DNA of 64,000 nucleotides from Cycas panzhihuaensis. Lineage: Eukaryota; Cycadophyta. Positions 1-9,600 of the stretch are shown here, piece after piece. Both the position numbers and the translations under genes were made by a program. The stretch's first letter is position 1. The number at the start of each line of letters is the position of its first letter. Where the stretch lies: contig CM041465.1 in NCBI GenBank assembly GCA_023213395.1, positions 234,677,741 through 234,741,740 on the forward strand, in the 5' to 3' direction. The notes below the pieces were generated by a model. That model had not been told where the DNA came from. It ran no database searches and saw only the letters and a list, made by a program, of their open reading frames with translations.

Positions 1-680
1 AAATCAAAATCAAATGAGCCATTAATTATAGAGATGTCTTCTACCATACCTTTGGAGAATAAAGTATGGAGGCCTTTCTCTCCAATATGGCCCAATCTTT
101 GATGCCACAGTATAGTTTTACCAGCAAGTGATATTTGAGTCCCGTCTTATTCATTGCCACTTTCTATAATAGTTGGACTATAACTTCTAGCACACACAGT
201 ACTTGCATCAAGCTTATATAGTGTTCTAAATCAAACCCCTCTTACTAATATCAATGCTCCTCAAACTATTCTGTAACTATTTTTATTAAAGATCACTTCT
301 ATTCCTACATCATCCAATTAACTGACAAACAATAGACTCATAGCCAAAGTAGGAATATGACTTACATGAGGGATAGTTTTAACCCTTCTATCCCTAAATC
401 AAACATTTACCCTTCCACAACCTAAAATTTTATATGGGTAATGATCCCCAAGAAATACCTCACCTCCATCAATCCTTGTGTATTCACAAAACTAGTCCCT
501 ATGGGGAGTAACATAAAGCAAAGCACCAGAGTCAATTAACCAAGACTCAACATTTGACAACTTATCTGAGGTTGTCAAATAAACATCATTGTCAACTTTA
601 TTAGAGGCTTTTTCTATCGTGGAAGAAGTAGCTTCAAGTGACTTTCCCTTATCTACCTTGACTTGACATTAGCTCTTCAT
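1..680 (-). pseudogene. copia-1 gag C-terminus, aspartic protease and pre-integrase domain
   Basis: Minus-strand reading starts at 680 with the residues of the CCHC knuckle that follow its histidine (MKS, stop, C). A linker and the copia protease motif WLIDSGA (around 510-540) follow, then the pre-integrase zinc-binding phrase LWHQRLGHIGEKGL (around 50-110). In copia elements the protease cleaves the gag-pol polyprotein in the virus-like particle, and the pre-integrase segment is the N-terminal zinc domain of integrase. Several in-frame stops mark it as dead. The reading joins, across the viral insert, with the gag fragment at 11412-12130. Confidence 0.82.
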
Positions 681-1235
681 ATAGTAAATTTTTATGGGGT
701 CGTCATCGACGTGGTAGATTCCCCTTATTCTTCTTCCAAAGATAATTCTACTATTATACAGGTTTGCATAATGGGTCTTTGAGGGTGGATTGCTCCTGTA
801 ATATGACCCTGCAAACGTATGTAACAAAAGATACCACCATCCCTGCTATGCACTCCAGTGTGTAAAGGCAAAACCAATGTTTTTTACCATTTTGGCATTG
901 ACCAGCACCAAGATCTGCTTGTAGTCCCTGAAAGAGATATCTGGAGCTGTTATTTTAACAAATTCATATTCAGAACTATAAATCCAACCAAATGGATCTG
1001 CATTGTCTAGCTCATAAATGTGTTCTGCCTGTAGTCGTGGGTGGTGTTCTTCTAGATTTATCCGGGCCACCATCTGTAGGTAGTAGTCTGTCTCAACATT
1101 GTGCCAAATCTTCATCTGGAGGTGCTGGGGCAGGTCTTGGACTGCTCCTTGTAGCTGGGTCCACTGCGCTTCCTCTTGTGCCATCCTGCTGCCTGGAAAG
1201 TTTGTCAGCAAGAATATTAGTATCTCCTGGAACAT
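681..1235 (-). pseudogene. Viral copy 1, ORF3 (3'-truncated), unknown function
   Basis: This is the same protein as the intact ORF3 at 6742-7470, starting MFQEILIFLL at 1235. It is open to 846, where copy 1 differs from copy 2 and meets a stop. Homologous DNA continues to 681, where the viral insert ends and copia-1 resumes, so the last 175 bp or so of the gene are absent. Its N-terminal part overlaps the end of the polymerase ORF in another frame. I do not recognise the family. Some caulimovirids, such as florendoviruses, also carry an uncharacterised ORF 3' of the polymerase. Confidence 0.7.
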
Positions 1236-2728
1236 ATTCTATATCATAGGAGAATTTGTGGAGGAAACTTTGCCACCTTGTCAATCTACCATGTTTATCA
1301 AGCAGAGGGTCTATGTTTCTTTCCTTGAATCTGGCTAGTCCTTTATAATCACTCTGGATGGCAAAGTGGCAGGGAATTAGGTATAGTCTGAAGGCTTTTA
1401 GTGCCTTGACTACGGCTTGTATTTCCCTTTCTGTAGAGTGGTATCTTTTCTCGGTGTCAGTCCATGTGCCTGATGCGTATCTGCATACCTGTCCGTCTTC
1501 AAATAGTGCAGCTCCCCATCCTGAGTTGGACGCATCTGTTTGGACCGTAAACTTACCCTTTCCGTTTGGGATTTTTAAAGGTGGCAGTTTCATGCACATT
1601 CTTTTCAGCTCTTGGACCAAGTGGGTGTGTTCGTCAGTCCAGTTGAAGGAATTCTTTTTTAGAAGGGATTGGAGTCCTGCCCTCTGTGAGCTGCATTCTT
1701 TGATGAAGGGTAGTAGGTAGTTTATGCATCCTAGAAACGATTGGACTTGCTTTGGAGTTGTCATTTCATTGGGATATTCTAGGATGTGTGAGACCACATG
1801 TGGTTGTGAACTCATCCTTCTTTAATGTGCAATCCCAGGAATTCAATTTCTGATTGGGCCAGACTGGTCTTTGAATCTAATAAGACTATCCCATTTTCCT
1901 TGACCAGCTCGAGGAACTTATGCAGATGACTTTTGTGTTCCTCTATTGAGGAAGAGTAGATTAGGATGTCATCTATGTATACTAGGATGAAAGAGTAGTA
2001 TGGTCTAAAGATTGAATCCATCCACCTTTGGAAATAGCCAGGCGCATTACAGAGTCTGAACGGCATGACCATCCATTCATATTGCCCCTAAGGGGTGCTA
2101 AATGCGGTCTTATGGATGTGTTCAGGTGCTGTTTTGATTTGGTAGAACCCACTCTTGCAGTCAAACTTGGAGTAAATTTTTGATCCTACTAAACTCCTTA
2201 GAAGATTATCTTTGTGTGGAATTAGATACCTAAATTTGACAGTAATAGCATTCAATGGTTTGTAGTTGATGACCATCCTCTTCTTCCCCCGTTTTTGTTC
2301 GCTATTTTTGTTCACCATGAATGCTGGATAAGAGAAATTTGAGGTAGATGGTCTAATCAGGTTGTACTTGACCAGCTCGTCCAATGTTGCCTCCATGTCT
2401 TTTCTGTCTTCTGGGCTTATCGGGATGGCTTTGCCATATCTTCAAGCGCCTGATCAGTATTTATTTCATAGTACTACCGTGTCGACTTCCAGAATGCTTG
2501 AGGGTTGAGGTGACAGCAATCTTGGAAGTTTGGGAGATCCTGTTGGCGTCTTGTCCTTCCTTTGCCTTGATCCAGCCAAGGCTGCTTCCTTTTGAGTTTG
2601 GCTATCGCCAGCTGGGTGTGATGAAGGGCCACTTGACTGATGTCATCATCTTCAAGCTCTAGAAGGATTTCTGTCTCTAGTTTCTCTAGTTGTTCAGTAG
2701 TAGGTTCTTCTGGTTCTCTTATGCGCAT
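1093..2728 (-). pseudogene. Viral copy 1, reverse transcriptase and RNase H
   Basis: Reverse transcriptase and RNase H convert pregenomic RNA to DNA in caulimovirid particles. In order are a linker (2728-2474), RT fingers and palm with RMVINYKPLNA and KFDCKSGFYQI (2396-2088), the catalytic YIDDILIYS (about 1952-1980), and RNase H with the three acidic positions in QTDAS, STEREIQA and IQSDYKG (about 1350-1560). The C-terminus LADKLSRQ runs on into a Pro-rich tail ending at 1093 and overlapping ORF3. Defects include a stop just before the QYEWMVMPF-type segment (CAG to TAG, near 2090) and a frame change near 1812, where copy 2 reads through. Confidence 0.87.
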
Positions 2729-3206
2729 CTCCCTGCAGATCTTGGGGATTTGTGATGAGAGCAGAATACTATTTGTAAACCCTGAGGGGTGTACAATGTC
2801 AAGCTTTGAGTCAGAGTTTTTTACGGTGTATTCTGGAAACTGAGAGACAAATTCTTGACCTAGGGCAAAGATATTCAGAGATGTCGTTGTTCACAATGAA
2901 GTGGATGTCATATACACAGGATCCTAGTTCTACTGGGAGGGTGCACTCATACATACTTGTAGATTTTTGTCCCTTCATGCCATATGTGGCAATCAGAGAT
3001 GATAATTTGGTGAGGAGGGCCCTTGGTACACAGGTTTCGTGTATCATGTTGTACGTGCACCCGGTATCGAGGAGAGTTTCTAACTCGAATGAGTCATTGT
3101 ACCTGCATTTTATGTACAATCCATTGGAGGTGTGTGGCAGGATTTTTGGACCTGTCTCCCTGGATTCTGTTAGCCTTAGATGCTGTTTCTTGACTTCCTC
3201 GATCTG
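2729..3206 (-). pseudogene. Viral copy 1, aspartic protease
   Basis: The retropepsin-type protease processes the viral polyprotein. The active-site phrase LLDTGCTYNMI lies near 3045-3076, followed by the region that in copy 2 reads VLGQEFVSQFPEY. In copy 1 the frame is lost after SEY, because the DNA near 2865 differs from copy 2 by a small indel, and the open stretch ends at 2811. The domain lies between the zinc knuckle and the RT, as in other caulimovirids. Confidence 0.82.
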
Positions 3207-5051
3207 TCACTTCTTTTCATTGGGTTCCAACCACCATTTGGAATTAATATCCCTCATTTTTCTGTTCAGGGTAGTGTAGTCTACGGGGGTTTGCATGAGA
3301 CCCTTGGCTACTGGCTCTTCTTCAGAGTCTCCTGAATTGGAGCTTAATTCATATAGGTCTTCCTGTTCAGATACTTCTTCTCCCGATGGGATGTATTCCC
3401 AGTATTTTCCAAAGGATTCGTCTGTATACATGGCTCTTACCCTAGGTTTCTTCTTGGGGCATTTGTCAGCAAAATGCCCGGTCTTCCCATAGAGGTAGCA
3501 GGTGTCTTTATTACCTCCCTTTATCGGCATTCTCCTCCTTCTGAAGTAGTGCTTTCGTGGCCTTCTCCTCTTATCATAGGATCGCTTTATCCATTTCTGC
3601 CTTTTATGTTTCTTCTCTTTTTGGTCCTTTCCGTATTTTTTGGTGTAGGAAAAGCATTGGCAGTCCTTCATGCTAATCTTATCTTTGATGGTTGCCTTAA
3701 TCACCTTTTTGTCCATGCACTAATCTGCTACACAGATTCTTATGGACTCGATGACTTCCCCCAAAAACATTTGTTATATTGGCATGCCCCGGTGGGATAA
3801 AAATAAGTGTATTTTGTCGGGTAATGGATAAGGTATTTTGGAGATGAGATTCATTTTGACTGTTGTGTCTCCAAAGCTGGCAGACCTGTATGCCAATTTC
3901 TAATCCGTAAATTCGTTAAGGCCAGAAATACTTTCCAATTGCATCCCCATTAGAAGCCTTATGTCACTTAGGTCTGAAACCTCTCTTCTGAGCCCAAAGG
4001 CCATTGCAATGGTCTTGCCTAGGCTGTTTACATCTGCAGCCTGAGCCTTGGATATAGGTTTTTCACCTGCTGGGGGCAATTCATTCATTGGGAGGTCTGA
4101 GCTGGTGGATGCATCCTTGGGTTCATCTTTTATCTCTCTAACTATCCTTTTCGGTAATGCGTCCCACCAGTACATGGGATTGCCCTTGAACTGGCCGTCA
4201 TTGCTGATACAATTTTGCCTGGAGAAGTTCATACTATTCTGTACAATTTTGCACAGATGGAGCCATTCTCCTAGTCGTGTGGACCTATCTGGGTTGCTGA
4301 GACCATCAAAACTAAGAGGCAGGCTCAGCTCATTGTTTAGCTGGGCATCCCTTTTCCTAGTTGAGTCCCCGGGTCCTCCAGTCTCCATCCTGAACCTACT
4401 GGGTGCAGGTTCTTCTTTGGGAATTCCTGTTTGAATAACAAAATTCTTTCTCTTGGCTTCCCTCACTTGATCTAGGATCTGCTTTAGTGAATTATATTTT
4501 TCTTTCTGGGTAAAAGGGGATTCCCCTATTTCCCGGACGGTTTGTAATATGAGATCATTCTGGATGGTCAGGTTTTCTAAGTTTCGTTGGATAACCTGCA
4601 TTCCTTCTCTAATATTATCGATCCTTTGTTGGGCTGTGCTCATCCATTTGGAGTGCCAGTTGCCCTGCTTTTGTTCGTGGCTGAGTGACCCTTTGCCCAT
4701 GATTTTAACTACCGGCTGATATTGTGTCCTCCAGTCGTTTTCTTCTGCTATGGTAAAATTCTGGAATTCGGGCCATTTGGGTGACTGGGAACATACTTTG
4801 GCTATGGAAATGTTTGTTCCTTCAGGGATCTGTATGTGGATCTGGTTGGAGGATTGTCCTTTGGTTTCTTCTATGCTTGTGCCCTTCTCCTTTTTGCGGT
4901 AGGGGACCATTTTGATGGACGCCGACTTAAGATTAGTCGGTCTTGGTGCAAACGACAAACGGCTTTTAAAGGTTCTCTTATCCTTTAGCTGGAAGTGGTC
5001 TGTATCCTTATTCTCTAGGTATTCCCTTATGGCAGGGATGTCAGAGGCCAT
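3207..5051 (-). pseudogene. Viral copy 1, capsid region with zinc knuckle
   Basis: The first open part (5051-3900, 383 aa from MASDIPAIREYL) is the N-terminal and central capsid region. It contains a predicted helical segment (RIDNIREGMQVIQRNLENL) and the stretch LPLSFDGLSNPDRSTR. A deletion near 3900 relative to copy 2 breaks the frame. A second part (3716-3207) holds a very basic run (KRRRPRKHYFRRRR) and a CCHC knuckle at 3459-3500 whose second cysteine is tyrosine (CYLYGKTGHFADKC). An acidic Ser/Glu-rich stretch follows. The basic run plus knuckle is typical of caulimovirid nucleic-acid-binding capsid tails. Confidence 0.82.
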
Positions 5052-5065
5052 GAATCCTTTTGTAT

Positions 5066-5743
5066 CTACGGTTTTTCCAAACTCACTGTTCTCGCCTCAC
5101 ATCGTATCTGGATCCTGTGTGGGAGATTTGCATTGTCGAGGAAAGTATTGTGCAATCTGAAGATGGCTCTTCCTCCTATAGATAGGTAAGAGACTTCTGG
5201 TAGTACGTTAACTCCTTTTATTTCTATGCACATCATGATCCTTTGTGGAGTGATCATATCCGAAAGTTTGATGGAGTAATTTAACTTAACCGAACAATAA
5301 GCTGGCTCATTCAATTTTCCCTTGAACTGACACCTGCATGCCTCTTTCCATGTGGGGTGTCCTATATCTATTATGGATACCAAGTATTCTGCTTCTAGTT
5401 CGTAGGCAAAAAGTGGATTTATTATAAAATCCATCAATGATAAGTGGATGTACTTATATCCTCCATTCATCCATTTCACACATTCTTCCTTTGAGAAAAA
5501 TGGAAGAAATACAGGGGCTATGCCTGTCCCCATGGTTGTTATGTCCACTTCTGCTTGTTTTACACAGTCTGTGACTAGAACCTTAGCCTTGGTTTCATTG
5601 TACAGGTCCTGGATCAGGACCTTTGGGAAGGCCAGTTTTCCGGTGACTTTGTCTATGACAGCCTGTTTTTCTTTTGCCAGGCTTAAGAGGTGTTTCATGC
5701 CTGACTCACTTATGGAATTCGAACGGTAAGCTTGGAGGGCCAT
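5066..5743 (-). CDS. Viral copy 1, movement protein (intact ORF1)
   Basis: This 225-aa ORF starts MALQAYRSNS at 5743 and ends at 5066 without internal stops. It is the first ORF after the primer-binding site, where caulimovirids encode the 30K-type movement protein that lets virus pass through plasmodesmata. The central part (KGKLNEPAYCSVKLNYSIKL, then IGGRAIFRLHNTF) suits the beta-rich core of that family, but I assign it mainly from position and general resemblance. Its 3' end overlaps or abuts the capsid ORF in another frame. Copy 2 keeps only the last 30 or so codons. Confidence 0.78.
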   Translation of the reverse strand: MALQAYRSNSISESGMKHLLSLAKEKQAVIDKVTGKLAFPKVLIQDLYNETKAKVLVTDCVKQAEVDITTMGTGIAPVFLPFFSKEECVKWMNGGYKYIHLSLMDFIINPLFAYELEAEYLVSIIDIGHPTWKEACRCQFKGKLNEPAYCSVKLNYSIKLSDMITPQRIMMCIEIKGVNVLPEVSYLSIGGRAIFRLHNTFLDNANLPHRIQIRCEARTVSLEKP

Positions 5744-5800
5744 TATTAAGGAGACTTAGTCAATCCGTATGTCTCTGATACCCACCACAGTTCCGACCTG

Positions 5801-5815
5801 CTGGCTCTGATACCA
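5801..5815 (-). other. Viral primer-binding site (initiator Met-tRNA)
   Basis: The minus strand reads TGGTATCAGAGCCAG, 15 nt complementary to the 3' end of plant initiator Met-tRNA, the standard primer for caulimovirid minus-strand DNA synthesis. It lies 58 nt upstream of the movement protein start. By convention this is genome position 1, and it fixes the polarity of the insert. Confidence 0.9.
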
Positions 5816-6741
5816 CTAAAACTCGTTGGGTACTCACAGTCTACCCCGACCTTAAAAGTGACTATCACGTCTGGTTATTGGTCAGGCACTTGTATTTCAA
5901 CAACAACTTTTAGGAGTATAAACCAGAAACCAACAACATCAAAAATAACGCACGGCTATGAGAGACTATACTAATGTTCCTCTACAAGCTGAATAGGTCT
6001 TGGTATAATTTCTGATTGCCAAGATCCCATTATAGGCGAGGCAAGAGCATACTCTTATAACAAGCCACACATTTGTAATAGAATGTAAAAGAAAAACAGG
6101 AGAGTAGAAGAGTCTGAGAATGAAAGAGCTCCAAATATCACAACTTTATATATTAAAATTCACACCTTCTATTACAAGTCTTCAGAACACTTTCGCCTTT
6201 CGTGCGTCTCCTTCCTTTCCCCTTTTCTTTGCTCCTTCGCGAGTGAGTCCCTAATGAGGGAACTCCCCCTATTTTATAGATTATTTTTTGTATTATTTTA
6301 TTGGAAGGGTTCCTCGGGATGAGTATCGGAGCATTAAAATAATAGGAGAATCTTTATGAGTACTCGTCATGCGAGGTTGGTGGTGTCCTGCTTACAATAT
6401 TTAATACTTTGCATGTGAGAGACATCTCTTCTCACATGGTCTTGTCAGACTAACGACAGATTCCTGACAAAATACTGACATGTGCATGTGGAATATATCC
6501 GTTCATTCGCACTGTTGTCAGTGAGTGGACAGAACTTTGACACTAAATTTATAGTTTTTTAATATTTACGTATGAAGGACATCCCCCTTCACTGAGATTC
6601 GCCTGTCCTATGGTGTGACATTTTATCCTTTCTATTATTTCTCGTGAGAGACATCCCCTCTCACTAGGATACGTTAAATCGTAGAGGACAACCCCCTCTA
6701 CTAGGCCTTATAGTGGAGGACATCCCCCTCCACCTAGGATT
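5816..6741 (-). promoter_or_regulatory. Viral intergenic region with candidate pregenomic promoter
   Basis: This is the only complete intergenic region in the window, between ORF3 of copy 2 and the primer site of copy 1. A TATATAAAG box on the minus strand (6144-6152) lies about 330 nt before the primer site, a plausible place for the pregenomic RNA promoter. No long ORF is present. A bulged inverted repeat lies at 6245-6265 (GAGTCCCT / AGGGAACTC). The half next to ORF3 carries the hairpin series listed separately. Confidence 0.65.
6412..6733 (-). repeat. Five spaced hairpins with a shared loop
   Basis: Plus-strand arms and loops are: 6412-6420/6430-6438 (CATGTGAGA/TCTCACATG, loop GACATCTCT); 6573-6578/6586-6591 (TGAAGG/CCTTCA, loop ACATCCC); 6644-6650/6658-6664 (GTGAGAG/CTCTCAC, loop ACATCCC); 6681-6687/6695-6701 (GTAGAGG/CCTCTAC, loop ACAACCC); 6713-6719/6727-6733 (GTGGAGG/CCTCCAC, loop ACATCCC). 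All arms pair perfectly though their sequences differ. In the viral sense the usual loop reads GGGATGT. The series starts 8 nt after the ORF3 stop. Confidence 0.9.
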
Positions 6742-7470
6742 TTATTCGTCGTAGTCACTGTCGAACTCCTCAAGTCCTTGTTCAAACGCTGGGTCCCACC
6801 ATTGTTCTCCATCTTCCACCCATAGGTACCCGAAGTGGCGGTGTACGTCTGGCTCATAGTTGAATTCAAATTTGAACAAGTCTCCCAATGGTCCAGGATT
6901 GGTTTCTATGGTGGAATAGTAAATTTTTATGGGGTCGTCATCGACGTGGTAGATTCCCCTTATTCTTCTTCCGAAGATAATTCTACTATTATACAGGTTT
7001 GCATAATGGGTCTTTGAGGGTGGATTGCTCCTGTAATATGACCCTGCAAACGTATGTAACAAAAGATACCACCATCTTGTTGCGTACCGAGAGTGTGTAA
7101 AGGCAAAACCAATGTTTTTTACCATTTTGGCATTGACCAGCACCAAGATCTGCTTGTAGTCCCTGAAAGAGATATCTGGAGCTGTTATTTTAACAAATTC
7201 ATATTCAGAACTATAAATCCAACCAAATGGATCTGCATTGTCTAGCTCATAAATGTGTTCTGCCTGTAGTCGTGGGTGGTGTTCTTCTAGATTTATCTGG
7301 GCCGCCATCTGTAGGTAGTAGTCCGTCTCAACATTGTGCCAAATCTTCATCTGGAGGTGCTGGGGCAGGTCTTGGACTGCTCCTTGTAGCTGGGTCCACT
7401 GCGCTTCCTCTTGTGCCATCCTACTGCCTAGAAAGTTTGTCAGCAAGAATATTAGTATCTCCTGGAACAT
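6742..7470 (-). CDS. Viral copy 2, ORF3 (intact), unknown function
   Basis: This 242-aa ORF starts MFQEILIFLL at 7470 and ends with TAA at 6744-6742. It follows the RNase H gene, overlapping its end by about 50 nt here and by about 140 nt in copy 1, where the polymerase frame runs further. The N-terminus is hydrophobic. The middle is Trp/Tyr-rich (DPFGWIYSSEYEFVKI, RYATRWWYLLLHTF), and the C-terminus is acidic (EEFDSDYDE). I do not recognise a domain. A 3' ORF of unknown role exists in some caulimovirids. It is intact while the upstream polyprotein is broken in both copies, which may be chance given its length. Confidence 0.72.
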   Translation of the reverse strand: MFQEILIFLLTNFLGSRMAQEEAQWTQLQGAVQDLPQHLQMKIWHNVETDYYLQMAAQINLEEHHPRLQAEHIYELDNADPFGWIYSSEYEFVKITAPDISFRDYKQILVLVNAKMVKNIGFAFTHSRYATRWWYLLLHTFAGSYYRSNPPSKTHYANLYNSRIIFGRRIRGIYHVDDDPIKIYYSTIETNPGPLGDLFKFEFNYEPDVHRHFGYLWVEDGEQWWDPAFEQGLEEFDSDYDE

Positions 7471-8905
7471 ATTCTATATCATAGGAGAATTTGTGGAGGA
7501 AACTTTGCCACCTTGTCAATCTACCATGTTTATCAAGCAGAGGGTCTATGTTTCTTTCCTTGAATCTGGCTAGTCCTTTATAATCACTCTGGATGGCAAA
7601 GTGGCAGGGAATTAGGTATAGTCTGAAGGCTTTTAGTGCCTTGACTACGGCTTGTATTTCCCTTTCTGTAGAGTGGTATCTTTTCTCGGTGTCAGTCCAT
7701 GTACCTGATGCGTATCTGCACACCTGTCCGTCTTCAAATAGTGCAGCTCCCCATCCTGAGTTGGACGCGTCTGTTTGGACCGTAAACTTACCCTTTCCGT
7801 TTGGGATTTTTAAAGGTGGCAGTTTCATGCACATTCTTTTCAGCTCTTAGACCAAGTGGGTGTGTTCGTCAGTCTAGTTGAAGGAATTCTTTTTTAGGAG
7901 GGATTGGAGTCCTGCCCTCTGTGAGCTGCATTCTTTGATGAAGGGTGGTAGGTAGTTTATGCATCCTAGAAATGATTGGACTTGCTTTGGAGTTGTCATT
8001 TCATTGGGATATTCTAGGATGTGTGAGACCACATGTGGTTGTGGCTGAACCTGTCCTTCTTTAATGTGCAATCCCAGGAATTCAATTTCTGATTGGGCCA
8101 GACTGGTCTTTGAATCTGATAAGACTATCCCATTTTCCTTGACCAGCTCGAGGAACTTATGCAGATGACTTTTGTGTTCCTCTATTGAGGAAGAGTAGAT
8201 TAGGATGTCATCTATGTATACCGGGATGAAAGAGTAGTATGGTCTAAAGATTGAATCCATCCACCTTTGGAAATAGCCGGGCGCATTACAGAGTCCGAAC
8301 GGCATGACCATCCATTCATATTACCCCTGAGGGGTGCGAAATGTGGTCTTATGGATGTGTTCGGGTGCTGTTTTGATTTGGTATAACCCACTCTTGCAGT
8401 CAAACTTGGAGTAAATTTTTGATCCTACTAAACTCCTTAGAAGATTATCTTTGTGTGGAATCAGATACCTAAATTTGACAGTAATAGCATTCAATGGTTT
8501 GTAGTTGATGACCATCCTCTTCTTCCCCCGTTTTTGTTCGCTATGTTTGTTCACCATGAATGCTGGACAAGAGAAATTTGAGGTAGATGGTCTAATCAGG
8601 TTGTACTTGACCAGCTCGTCCAATGTTGCCTCCATGTCTTTTCTATCTTCTGGGCTTATCGGGATGGCTTTGCCATATGTCAAGCACACAATCTTATTTA
8701 TTTCATAGTACTGCCATGCCGACTTCCAGAATGCTTGAGGGTTGAGGTGACAGCAATCTTGGAAGTTTGGGAGATCCTGTTGGTGTCTTGTCCTTCCTTT
8801 GCCTTGATCCAGCCAAGCCTGCTTCGTTTTGAGTTTGGCTATCGCCAGCTGGGTGTGATGAAGGGCCACTTGACTGATGTCATCATCTTCAAGCTCTAGA
8901 AGGAT
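7421..8905 (-). pseudogene. Viral copy 2, reverse transcriptase and RNase H
   Basis: This is the same domain series as copy 1: linker and RT N-terminus (8869-8321), palm with YIDDILIYS (about 8193-8220) and RT C-terminus (8311-7874), and RNase H with QTDAS, STEREIQA and IQSDYKG (7834-7421). Stops lie at the protease-RT linker (GAA to TAA, near 8905), before YEWMVM (CAA to TAA, near 8335) and between RT and RNase H (near 7835-7873). The frame stops after LADKLSRQ at 7421, whereas copy 1 runs on to 1093. Confidence 0.87.
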
Positions 8906-9600
8906 TTATGTCTCTAGTTTCTCCAGTTGTTCAGTAGTAGGTTCTTCTGGTTCTCTTATGCGCATCTCCCTGCAGATCTTGGGGATTTGTGATGAGAGCA
9001 GAATACTATTTGTAAACCCTGAGGGGTGTACAATGTCAAGCTTTGAGTCAGAGTTTTTTACGGTGTATTCTGGAAACTGAGAGACAAATTCTTGACCTAG
9101 GACAGCATATTCAGAGATGTCGTTGTTCACAATGAAGTGGATGTCATATACACAGGATCCTAGTTCTACTGGGAGGGTGCACTCATACATACTTGTAGAT
9201 TTTTGTCCCTTCATGCCATATGTGGCAATAAGAGATGATAATTTGGTGAGGAGGGCCCTTGGTACATAGGTTTCGTGTATCATGTTGTACGTGTACCCGG
9301 TATCGAGGAGAGTTTCTAACTTGAATGAGTCATTGTACCTGCATTTTATGTACAATCCATTGGAGGTGTGTGGCAGGATTTTTGGACCTGTCTCCCTGGA
9401 TTCTGTTAGCCTTAGATGATGTTTCTTGACTTCCTCGATCTGTCGCTTCTTTTCATTGGGTTCCAACCACCATTTGGAATTAATATCCCTCATTTTTCTG
9501 TTCAGGGTAGTGTAGTCTACGGGGGTTTGCATGAGACCCTTGGCTACTGGCTCTTCTTCAGAGTCTCCTGAATTGGAGCTTAATTCATATAGGTCTTCTG
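8906..9600 (-). pseudogene. Viral copy 2, aspartic protease
   Basis: The open frame runs from 9694 and carries the acidic Ser/Glu-rich linker. The protease catalytic phrase LLDTGYTYNMI lies near 9280-9312, followed by AVLGQEFVSQFPEY. The frame is continuous through the domain, unlike copy 1, and stops at the linker to RT (LEKLET). The N-terminal 30 or so residues of this open stretch are frame-shifted zinc-knuckle sequence rather than protease. Confidence 0.82.

Noticed and set aside
992-1720. Plus-strand ORFs (992-1249, 1358-1720 and equivalents 7227-7850).
   Set aside because: They are opposite-strand shadows of the viral RNase H and ORF3 and repeat in both copies only because the DNA does.
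6412-6733. The hairpin series was considered as a CRISPR-like array.
   Set aside because: The repeats are short, unequally spaced and stem-variable, and the context is viral and eukaryotic.
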